DNA of 64,000 nucleotides from Phycisphaerae bacterium (GTDB lineage Bacteria; Planctomycetota; Phycisphaerae; Phycisphaerales; Phycisphaeraceae), in assembly GCA_030426385.1 (NCBI GenBank), contig JAUHYI010000004.1, positions 53,667 through 117,666 of the forward strand, in the 5' to 3' direction. Each line of letters starts with the position of its first letter. Position 1 is the stretch's first letter. The notes beneath the pieces are model-generated. The model searched no databases. It was not told the origin of the DNA and saw only the letters and a program-made list of their open reading frames with translations. Of this stretch, positions 36,301 to 43,168 are shown piece by piece. A program made the translations under genes and the position numbers.

Positions 36301-38185
36301 AGCGCATGAGTCGTTGGCGATTGCGATGAATCGACTAGGCGGTCGATCGAACACCGGCGAAGGTGGCGAAGATCCTGCGCGATTCGTACCGCTGACCAAT
36401 GGTGATTCGAAACGATCGAGTATCAAGCAAATCGCGTCGGGGCGATTCGGTGTGACGAGTTGGTATCTGACGAACGCCGATGTGTTGCAGATCAAAATTG
36501 CCCAGGGTGCCAAGCCGGGTGAGGGTGGTCAATTGCCCGGTTATAAGGTTGATGAAATTATTGCGCGGGTGCGATACAGCACGCCGGGCGTGGGATTGAT
36601 TTCACCGCCGCCGCATCACGATATTTATTCGATCGAAGATTTGGCGCAATTGATATTTGATTTGAAGAACAGCAACCCGAGCGCGCAAGTGAGCGTGAAG
36701 CTGGTCGCCGAAGTTGGGGTGGGTACGGTGGCAGCGGGCGTGGCCAAAGCGCATGCGGATCACATTCTGATCTCGGGTGCCGAAGGCGGAACCGGTGCGT
36801 CGCCGTTGACGAGTATCAAACACGCGGGCTTGCCGTGGGAGCTGGGCATTGCCGAGGCGCATCAGACGTTGGTGATGAATAACCTGCGCTCGCGAGTGCG
36901 ATTGGAAACGGACGGTCAATTGAAGACCGGACGTGATGTCGTGATGGCTGCGCTGCTCGGTGCAGAGGAGTACGGCTTTTCGACAGCCCCGCTAATTACG
37001 CTGGGCTGCATCATGATGCGCAAGTGTCATTTGAATACGTGTCCGGTGGGGATTGCGACACAGAATCCTGCGCTGCGTAAGAAGTTCGCGGGCCAACCCG
37101 AGCATGTGGTGAACTACCTGTTCATGGTGGCAGAAGAAGCGCGACAGATTATGGCAGAGCTGGGTTTTGCGAAGATCGATGAAATGATCGGCCGGGTGGA
37201 TATGTTGCATAGCGATAACGCGGTGAAGCATTGGAAGTCGGATGGTCTGGATCTGGGGCCGATCCTGAATCCTGCGAAAATTGTGTATGCGGATACGCAA
37301 GTGCGAAAGATGATCGAACAGGATCACGGGATCGATCACGTGTTGGATCGTGAATTGATTGCCAAAGCGAAGCCTGCGCTGGAAGACAGCAAGCCGGTTT
37401 ATTTTGAATCGAAGATCATCAACACGGACCGGACGGTGGGTGCGATGTTGAGCCATGAAGTCTCGAAACGTTTTGGCGAATCCGGTTTGCCCGATGACAC
37501 GATCAACATCAAGTTCACGGGTTGGGCGGGCCAGAGTTTTGGTGCGTGGTTGGCGCATGGTGTTTCGCTGGAACTTGAAGGTGACGCGAACGACTACGTG
37601 GGCAAGGGATTGTCAGGCGGCCGATTGGCGATCTATCCGCCGAAGAACAGTCGATACGTGGCGGAAGAAAATATATTGATTGGTAACGTGGCGTTGTATG
37701 GCGCGACGTCGGGCCAGGCATTTTTCCGAGGCATCGCTGCCGAACGATTTGCCGTGCGTAATTCGGGTGCGCAGACAGTGGTCGAAGGTGTGGGCGATCA
37801 CGGCTGCGAATACATGACCGGTGGCCGAGTGGTGGTGCTGGGTCCGACGGGTCGAAATTTTGCGGCGGGCATGTCGGGTGGTATTGCGTATGTGTATGAC
37901 CCGCGTGATGAACTGCTTGAGCGGTGCAACATGGGCATGATTGATTTCGATGATGTGGAAGAGGCCGAGGACGTGGCGGAACTGCGTGGCTTGATCGAAG
38001 CGCATTTGCATTACACGGGATCAAGTTTGGCCGAGCGAATTTTAACGACATGGGAAATGAGTTTGGCACATTTTGTGAAGGTGATGCCGATTGATTACAA
38101 GCGTGTGTTGGAAGCGCGTAAGGCCGAGGTGATCGAGCCGGGGACGCTGGATGTGCCGACGCAGGCGGAGAATGTGGGGTCGTAA
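33377..38185 (+). CDS. gltB: Glutamate synthase large subunit
   Basis: A protein of 1602 residues, close to the family length of about 1500. DNCGVGF places the nucleophile Cys at residue 63, after a propeptide that is longer than usual and Ser/Asn-rich; the Cys starts the class II glutamine amidotransferase domain. MDHRGACGCEENTGDGAG and GEINTMRGNINWMHAREG follow. The FMN/synthase domain has GAEGGTGASPLTSIKHAG and the 3Fe-4S cysteines CIMMRKCHLNTCPVG (about 1211-1224). GGRVVVLGPTGRNFAAGMSGG lies in the C-terminal beta-helix domain. It converts glutamine plus 2-oxoglutarate to two glutamates with GltD. It contains no repeat insertions, although the genes around it do. Confidence 0.97.
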   Translation: MTTPHTASSSNQLNANTLNTLNPESGITNLSDIAANLNDPAKLRHGKPVAQGLYDPANEHDNCGVGFIAHIKGKPSHAIVSDALVMLSRMDHRGACGCEENTGDGAGIMTGLPYEFLTRVAKDDLNLSLPPNGQYAAGLIFLPTDHDQRETCKRELSTIIGEQGLRVLGWRPVPTDNSMIGPTARKQEPRIEMLFVAAGQPLINRFADKPASVLEDAFERQLYVARKFASHRLRGNPQLDQAELFYICSLSTRVIIYKGQLTSTQVPQYYADLRDPTFQSHLAMVHSRFSTNTFPSWDRAQPMRFMSHNGEINTMRGNINWMHAREGLMHSPHFTDEELQKLFPVIEPDTSDSGNFDNALELLYMAGRSMPESMMMMIPEAWQNHESMNLTKEAFYEYHANLMEPWDGPASVVFTDGRTIGATLDRNGLRPSRYYVTDDDMVIMASEVGVVEVPNEKILEKGRLQPGRMFLVDFEQGRLIPDGELKHEITSRRDYAGWLKENKVEINDLEPKPVELRRHGKELTQRLQAFGYTLEHLHVLMRPMVNESKEPLGSMGNDTPLAVLSDKPRLIYDYFKQLFAQVTNPPIDPIREEIIMSLECYIGPEENLLDTTPLHSNRIHLQRPVITNETLAMLKGIDHQQGERHWRSRTIDITFEKPRHGQSAREAMLEALDRICHEATEAIREGDSLIILSDRAVDERRVPISSLLACGTVHHHLVRSAKRTQIGLILETGEAREVHHFATLFGYGADAVNPYLAFEALWQLQDEGVIFFKTDTDADLDKADREDKVVVNYVRAVRKGLLKVMSKVGISTLASYKGAQIFECIGLRDEVIQRCFAGTSSRLQGAGFDVLAKEAVRRHELGYPKRGQVRLDVLPNPGEYSWRSGGEKHMLNPTSIAQLQTAARRGDKDAYWKFANYVNHENEARCTLRGLLDFNKPGQDGRAGQAISIDEVEPASEIVKRFRTGAMSFGSISAEAHESLAIAMNRLGGRSNTGEGGEDPARFVPLTNGDSKRSSIKQIASGRFGVTSWYLTNADVLQIKIAQGAKPGEGGQLPGYKVDEIIARVRYSTPGVGLISPPPHHDIYSIEDLAQLIFDLKNSNPSAQVSVKLVAEVGVGTVAAGVAKAHADHILISGAEGGTGASPLTSIKHAGLPWELGIAEAHQTLVMNNLRSRVRLETDGQLKTGRDVVMAALLGAEEYGFSTAPLITLGCIMMRKCHLNTCPVGIATQNPALRKKFAGQPEHVVNYLFMVAEEARQIMAELGFAKIDEMIGRVDMLHSDNAVKHWKSDGLDLGPILNPAKIVYADTQVRKMIEQDHGIDHVLDRELIAKAKPALEDSKPVYFESKIINTDRTVGAMLSHEVSKRFGESGLPDDTINIKFTGWAGQSFGAWLAHGVSLELEGDANDYVGKGLSGGRLAIYPPKNSRYVAEENILIGNVALYGATSGQAFFRGIAAERFAVRNSGAQTVVEGVGDHGCEYMTGGRVVVLGPTGRNFAAGMSGGIAYVYDPRDELLERCNMGMIDFDDVEEAEDVAELRGLIEAHLHYTGSSLAERILTTWEMSLAHFVKVMPIDYKRVLEARKAEVIEPGTLDVPTQAENVGS

Positions 38186-38253
38186 GTTAAGATTTTTTGG
38201 GGAGGGGGGAATCGTTTTTTGAGGCATTGGTTGAAGAAAAGAAGTTAAGCATT

Positions 38254-39768
38254 ATGGGTAAACCGACCGGATTTTTAGAGTTTGACCGTCAGGCGATGCC
38301 TTCGCGCGATCCATTGGTGCGCTTGAGCGATTGGTATGAAATTTATACGCGCGATGATGACAAGGTATTGAAATCGCAGGGTGCGCGTTGCATGGATTGC
38401 GGTGTGCCGTTTTGTCAATCGGAGACGGGATGCCCGATTGATAACCTGATTCCGGAATGGAATGATCTGGTGTACCAGGGTCGGTGGCGCGATGCGTACG
38501 AACGGCTTGCCAAGACGAATAATTTTCCAGAGTGGACAGGTCGAATTTGTCCAGCGCCGTGCGAGTCGGCGTGCGTGTTGGGAATCAATGAACCAGCGGT
38601 GACGATAAAAAGTATCGAATGCGCGATCATTGATAAAGCGTTTGAAGAAGGGTGGGTGGTTGCGAATCCGCCGAGCGATGAAGCGCGGACGGGCAAGCGT
38701 ATTGCAGTGATCGGCTCGGGGCCGGCGGGTTTGGCGGCTGCGGATCAACTGAACAAAGTCGGGCACTCGGTGACTGTATTCGAGCGCGATGATCGCATCG
38801 GCGGGCTATTGATGTACGGCGTGCCGAACATGAAACTGGAAAAAGATGTGGTGACGCGCCGGGTGAAGTTGTTGGAAGCCGAGGGCGTGTCGTTTCGCAC
38901 GAATGTGAATGTGGGGGCCCCGGGAAGTTTGTCGGCCGAAGAATTGCGAGAGCGATTTGATGCGGTGTTGTTGGCCTGCGGCGCGTTGCAGGGGCGCGAT
39001 CTGGAAATACCCGGACGAAAATTATCCGGCGTGCATATGGCCATGGAATATCTGCATGGCACGACGCAGAGTTTGTTGGATTCAAAATTCGAAGACGGAC
39101 AATTTATTGATACCAAGGACAAGCACGTTATTGTCATCGGCGGTGGTGATACCGGTGCGGACTGCATCGGCACTGCGCTGCGACAAGGGTGCAAGAGCCT
39201 GTTGAATATCACACGTCGTCAGCGCGAGCCGATGGAACGCGATGACGCACATCCCTGGCCCGGCGAGGCAGGGACCTATTTTCTGGACTATTCGCACAAG
39301 GAAGGCGAAGCGAAATTCAAACGCGACCCGCGCGAGTATCAGGTGTTGCCATTGGAATTCATAGACGATGGCAGTGGCGCGGTGTGTGCGGTGAAAGTGG
39401 AAATGTTGAGCTGGTCGCGCGACGAGGAGACGGGAAAAATGGTTTCGTCGCGGAGCGGTGATGTGCGTGAGTTGCCTGCGGATCATGTGTTTTTATCGAT
39501 TGGATTTACAGGACACGATACGCCGAACATCGTGGAACAGTTTGGGGTGAACACGAAATGGGGTGCGGTGGAAGCGGACTATGGCAAGTTCGCGACGAAC
39601 GTGGACGGCGTATTTACAGCGGGCGATATGCGTCGAGGCGCATCGTTGATCGTGTGGGCGATTGCGGAAGGACGCGGCGCAGCGCGGGCGATCGATGAAT
39701 ATCTGATGGGCTCAAGCGAATTGCCTTGTCCGAATATGCGCACCGAATTGTCATCGACCGCGGGGTGA
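38254..39768 (+). CDS. gltD: Glutamate synthase small subunit
   Basis: A protein of 504 residues from ATG 38254, which gives the normal MGKPTGFLEF start; the open frame extends 57 nt further. N-terminal cysteine clusters for 4Fe-4S binding are CMDCGVPFCQ (about residue 46) and ICPAPCESACVLG. The FAD site is IGSGPAGLAAADQLNKVGH and the NADPH site IGGGDTGADCIG. It transfers electrons from NADPH to GltB. It lies 68 nt after gltB in the same direction and closes the LysR-gltB-gltD operon. It is followed by a heptamer array and a G-rich repeat. Confidence 0.96.
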   Translation: MGKPTGFLEFDRQAMPSRDPLVRLSDWYEIYTRDDDKVLKSQGARCMDCGVPFCQSETGCPIDNLIPEWNDLVYQGRWRDAYERLAKTNNFPEWTGRICPAPCESACVLGINEPAVTIKSIECAIIDKAFEEGWVVANPPSDEARTGKRIAVIGSGPAGLAAADQLNKVGHSVTVFERDDRIGGLLMYGVPNMKLEKDVVTRRVKLLEAEGVSFRTNVNVGAPGSLSAEELRERFDAVLLACGALQGRDLEIPGRKLSGVHMAMEYLHGTTQSLLDSKFEDGQFIDTKDKHVIVIGGGDTGADCIGTALRQGCKSLLNITRRQREPMERDDAHPWPGEAGTYFLDYSHKEGEAKFKRDPREYQVLPLEFIDDGSGAVCAVKVEMLSWSRDEETGKMVSSRSGDVRELPADHVFLSIGFTGHDTPNIVEQFGVNTKWGAVEADYGKFATNVDGVFTAGDMRRGASLIVWAIAEGRGAARAIDEYLMGSSELPCPNMRTELSSTAG

Positions 39769-40034
39769 GTTGTAAGATCGACAAAGTTAAAAGTTAAAAG
39801 TTAAAAGTTAAAAGTGGGGAAGTGTGGGGTGTGGGGGGGGTTGTGAGGGTTGGTGTGTGTGTATGGGATGTGCGGGAAGTGAGGGGTGGGCAAGTGGCGT
39901 TATTGTGGGAAAGGAGGAAAAGAGTTTGCCTGATGGGGTGAATTTATTGTTTGTTTGAATGTTGGGTCAGCGGTGTTGGGTTGCGATCCTGTTGGATTGC
40001 GATGAAGGCACCTGAGGCACGAAGGAGAACGAAC
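39769..40034. repeat. Heptamer array plus G-rich tract after gltD
   Basis: 39784-39811 is (AAGTTAA)x4, followed directly by AAGTGGGG and G-rich GTGTGGGG units to about 39910. The rest is featureless up to a clear ribosome site (AAGGAG) before the next gene at 40035. Confidence 0.85.
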
Positions 40035-40664
40035 ATGAACCAGACCATGAAATGCCAGCAATTGATGTGTTGTGCGGGGCGACTGTATGCCGTGATTGCT
40101 GTGGGAGCAGTGGGTGGCGTGGGGCTGTGTACGCAGTCGGCATTGGGGGACTTGCCGACGGTTTATACGCAGGAGCAGGCGTTTTATGAAACGGGTTCTG
40201 CGACGTTGAAGAAACAAAGTTTTGAAGAGATTGAATCGGGGGAACAGACATCGTATTCGTGTGAAGGGGTGACGCTAGCGTGCGAAGCGGGATACACGAT
40301 GCGACGACATAACGCGGCGAGTCGGGCCACGGACGGAGCGCGGAGCGTGATGATCACGGATGCGAGACAGTTGGTGTTAACGTTCGATTCGCCGGTGAAT
40401 GCGGTGGGGTTTCAACTGATTGATTTTGCAGATGCTGGGGAGCCAGCGGACCTGGTGGTGACGACGGATACGGGGGAAGTGGTGAAACTGCTGGATGATT
40501 TTTACGGGCGGAACGGGGAAGCGCATTTTGTGGGGGTCACGACTGCCGAACCGTTTACACAATTGACGGTGACGACGACAGTGACGAACGATGGGTTTTA
40601 TTTGGACGAGTGCTATTTCGGGCAAGTCGAAATCGGGGAAGTGATGGTGTCAGCGGGGGAGTAG
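40035..40664 (+). CDS. Exported beta-sandwich protein of unknown function
   Basis: A protein of 209 residues. The ATG at 40035 follows AAGGAG at a normal distance; in-frame codons upstream are not needed. A signal peptide (LYAVIAVGAVGGVGLCTQSALG) leads to a mature protein with strands such as ARQLVLTFDSPVNAVGFQL and VTTTVTNDGFYLDECYFG. The pattern (a gap-filled beta sandwich in which a property of an object is compared to a 'normal' field) resembles proteins often annotated with PEP-CTERM sorting tags, but no PEP motif or C-terminal membrane segment is present. Probably secreted or periplasmic. Function unknown. Confidence 0.65.
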   Translation: MNQTMKCQQLMCCAGRLYAVIAVGAVGGVGLCTQSALGDLPTVYTQEQAFYETGSATLKKQSFEEIESGEQTSYSCEGVTLACEAGYTMRRHNAASRATDGARSVMITDARQLVLTFDSPVNAVGFQLIDFADAGEPADLVVTTDTGEVVKLLDDFYGRNGEAHFVGVTTAEPFTQLTVTTTVTNDGFYLDECYFGQVEIGEVMVSAGE

Positions 40665-40856
40665 AGTGATCAGTTAAAAGTTAAAAGTTAAAAGTGGGGA
40701 AGTGGGGAAGTGAGAAGGGGAGGCGCTAAGGCGCGAGTGTGGGCAGGGGTTACGAATTGGAGGGGCGGGGTTTGTTGGGTTTGTCTGAGGATGAATGCAT
40801 GCGGGTGGAAGTTGTGGGGGGAGTTGGGGGGGGAGCTGGGGGGAGCTGTAGGGGAG
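40665..40856. repeat. Heptamer array plus long G-rich tract before the fur 3' end
   Basis: 40672-40693 has three AGTTAAA heptamers followed by GTGGGG. G-rich units (GTGGGGGGAGTTGGGGGGG and similar) continue to about 40870 and provide the last codons of the Fur gene. Confidence 0.85.
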
Positions 40857-41240
40857 CTAGGGCGCGCGCTGGGGGGGGCATTGATCGCATAGGCCGTAGA
40901 GGATGATTTCGTGTGACTCGACGGTGAAGCCTTTGGGGGCGAGTTCAGCGATGTGTTGGTTGCATCCGGGCATATCAAAAACGCGCTGGCAGGCGCGACA
41001 TTGGAAATGATGATGATGGCCGAGGTTGGCCCGTTCATAGCGTGGCGGTTCGCCTGGCAATTCGACGGGCTTGAGCCAACCCTGATCGACGAGGTCGTTG
41101 ATGGCGCGATAGACGGTGGCCTGGCCGAGGCTGGGGCGTTGTTTTTGCGCTTCAGCCAGGACCTCAGCGACATTGAGGGGTCGGCTGATCTGTTCGAAGG
41201 TATCGCGGATGATCTGGCGTTGGTTGGTTTTGCGTTGCAC
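40857..41240 (-). CDS. Fur-family metal-responsive repressor
   Basis: About 127 residues from GTG 41240. A TTG at 41282 is also in frame but would add residues encoded by the heptamer/G-rich repeat, so the GTG is preferred. The winged-helix part has NVAEVLAEAQKQRPSLGQATVYRAINDLV. The dimerisation part has the His cluster GHHHHFQC and structural zinc cysteines CRAC and CDQC. It controls iron, zinc or peroxide-response genes by binding DNA when metal-loaded; the subtype (Fur, Zur, PerR) cannot be fixed by eye. The C-terminal PPQRAP after CDQC comes from the G-rich repeat, which thus reaches into the gene. Confidence 0.88.
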   Translation of the reverse strand: MQRKTNQRQIIRDTFEQISRPLNVAEVLAEAQKQRPSLGQATVYRAINDLVDQGWLKPVELPGEPPRYERANLGHHHHFQCRACQRVFDMPGCNQHIAELAPKGFTVESHEIILYGLCDQCPPQRAP

Positions 41241-41720
41241 GGGTGGAAGATCGCTAAAAGTTAAAAAGTGGGTGGGTGCCAATCAGGGGACTAGTAGAGC
41301 GCGTCAGGGCGCGGGGTGGGTGAATGTGGGGCGGGTGGATGCGGGGTGCGTGCGTGGGCATGAGTGGGGGATGTGTGTGGGGGGGTGGGGGCATGATAAA
41401 AGGATAGGTGGAAAAGGGGGTGCTGTAGAACCATGATGGCCATTAATGGGTGAAATTGTGATGGGGGTTGGTTTGGCGTGGGGTATGTCGTAAAATTGAC
41501 CGGTTGGACGCGAATGGATTAAAATTCGGTTAAGGCGTCGGTTTGAGCCAATCTAGCATATCGGCGGGGGAAAGCGGGGGTTAGAATGCGTCGGCTTGTG
41601 TCAATTCAGTTTTAAGTTTTTCATTGGTACATGTTGGGCGTGATGCGCGCAGGATGTGGCAATGTGTTTTGACTCGGAACTGACCCGGAACCCGTGGCCG
41701 TGATAGCCAGGAATGATCGC
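41241..41720. other. 480-bp divergent gap with G-rich repeats
   Basis: 41256-41275 carries two degenerate heptamers followed by GTGGGTGGGTG, and 41315-41420 is G-rich with GTGGGG- and GCGGGG-type units. The right half (41421-41720) shows no repeat, RNA or gene, apart from a 10-bp palindrome CCATTAATGG at 41440-41449. Confidence 0.6.
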
Positions 41721-42641
41721 ATGCAACGACGAACCCGCAACCGCAGTCATTGTTCAACTGAATATCGGTGTGAATATCCATGTGAATATGCGTGTCGCTG
41801 TTCGCGTGCCCATCAGGCGAACCGCGAACAACGCGGCGCGTTCACGCTGATCGAGCTGTTGGTCGTGATCAGTATCATCGCACTGCTGTTGGCGATCCTG
41901 TTGCCGGTGCTGGGCAGTGCGCGGGATGCGGCGTCTGCATCGATATGCCGGAGCAACATGCGGCAGGTGATGGTGGCGACGTTGATGTATGCCGATGAGA
42001 ACCAGCTATATTTTCCGCAGCCGACGAACGATAGCGATATTGCTTTTATTAACGAGCGCGCTCGACATCTTTGGTTTAATGCGGTGGATCGATATTTGGG
42101 AGAAGGGGCTATTAATTATGGTACCACGGCCGCTAGTCGTAAACACACCCAGATTAAAAATGACCCAATATGGAACTCGTTTTCTGAATCGGATCGAGAA
42201 GTTAATCGTACGATCAAAATGAATCGTTTTTTGGGTAATGTAAAGAACACGGGAAATTCTAATGGGCCGCCAAATTTACATTTTGTCAAAGTAACCGATG
42301 TATACGAACCGACTAAGACGGTGACATATGCTGATGGTGTAGCAATCGACATGCATCCAGAAACCAATATGTCAAACCCTCGGTCGTATTTTTTCATTGA
42401 TGACAATGCGACGACAAGCAACCCATCAATAATGGTGGGTTTACGACATAGTGATGGTGCGAACGTCATGTTTGTTGATGGACATGGCCGACATGTAAAA
42501 CAAGACATCAAGCCACATAGTTATGGTGCAACACCTATGCGAATCTGGTATCCCGAAGAAGATCCGGGCCAGGAATTATTGTGGGATCCGTGGTTGCAAG
42601 GACCGAGAAAGGATCTCATTGGCATGCCTACGCAGTGGTAA
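41721..42641 (+). CDS. Type II secretion/type IV pseudopilin-like protein (DUF1559-like)
   Basis: A protein of 306 residues. The prepilin signal is clear: a basic leader of about 40 residues, then GAFTLIELLVVISIIALLLAILLPVL, in which Gly-Ala/Phe marks the peptidase cleavage and methylation site and Glu5 is present. After the helix comes SARDAASASICRSNMRQVMVATLMYADE, typical of planctomycete pseudopilins, and near the C-terminus HSDGANVMFVDGHGRHV, the DUF1559-like end. It is expected to be processed by a prepilin peptidase and inserted in the inner membrane. The middle (42040-42560) is lower in GC than its neighbours. An ATG is chosen over the upstream GTG at 41694. Confidence 0.85.
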   Translation: MQRRTRNRSHCSTEYRCEYPCEYACRCSRAHQANREQRGAFTLIELLVVISIIALLLAILLPVLGSARDAASASICRSNMRQVMVATLMYADENQLYFPQPTNDSDIAFINERARHLWFNAVDRYLGEGAINYGTTAASRKHTQIKNDPIWNSFSESDREVNRTIKMNRFLGNVKNTGNSNGPPNLHFVKVTDVYEPTKTVTYADGVAIDMHPETNMSNPRSYFFIDDNATTSNPSIMVGLRHSDGANVMFVDGHGRHVKQDIKPHSYGATPMRIWYPEEDPGQELLWDPWLQGPRKDLIGMPTQW

Positions 42642-42650
42642 TTTGGGTTT

Positions 42651-42800
42651 GATTTTCGCCTCGGCGTTCGTTTTTTCACAGTTTTACTGTGCGCCAGCTT
42701 TGGTGTGGTTTGATAAAACGTATGCGTTGGCACAAGTCGTGATGCGTGCGGGGTGCGGGGTGCGGGGTGTGGGTGGGGGGGCTTCGTGGGGTTCTTAGGG
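42651..42800 (+). pseudogene. Fragment of an S1/P1-nuclease/PLC-like gene start
   Basis: In one frame this DNA reads a hydrophobic leader (LIFASAFVFSQFYCAPALV) followed by WFDKTYA. The intact gene at 46582 has a hydrophobic leader and WFDKTHA. The DNA 42706-42727 and 46657-46678 match at 21 of 22 positions, and similarity continues for another 20 bp. The frame then enters a GGGGTGCGGGGTGC repeat and stops. The metal-ligand His is Tyr here and no further domain follows, so this is a decayed partial duplicate. Confidence 0.65.
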
Positions 42801-43168
42801 GTTCTAATTTGTCTGAATGATGAAAAATGTCTAGTCAAGACTGGTATGGGTTGGTATATTGCCGAGCATCCGTCCAGCGGTGTAGCCGATCGCAGACCAA
42901 ACGAGAAGTGTCGGCCAAACGTATCCAGACGAATCATCTGATTCGATGAGACGAAAGCATGAAGTCATCATTTTATAGACGTACCCGTTCCGAACCCGCG
43001 TATTTAAGCATTGTGATCGGATAAGCCCTCACTGATTCGGCATGGCGCGCCGGTATAGCCTGTGTGCCAGACACCCCACTATCACCCGACCATACAATCA
43101 CCTAACAGCCCTGCCCGTATTCGGCGGCGGGAATTTTTTTGTCACCACACTGTTAACAGGAAAACATT
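42801..43168. other. 368-bp gap upstream of the sialidase
   Basis: No gene or repeat recognised apart from a hairpin with T-tract at 43110-43140, close to the sialidase start. The region is free of the G-rich repeat. Confidence 0.55.
43110..43140 (+). terminator. Hairpin with T-run just before the sialidase gene
   Basis: A stem CCTGCC/GGCGGG (one G-U pair) with a 10-nt loop is followed by AATTTTTTT. It ends only 29 nt before the sialidase ATG, so it could be a terminator of an upstream transcript or an attenuator. Confidence 0.45.

Noticed and set aside
41241..41282. Longer N-terminus for the Fur protein from a TTG
   Set aside because: The added residues come from the heptamer/G-rich repeat; the GTG at 41240 gives the normal length.
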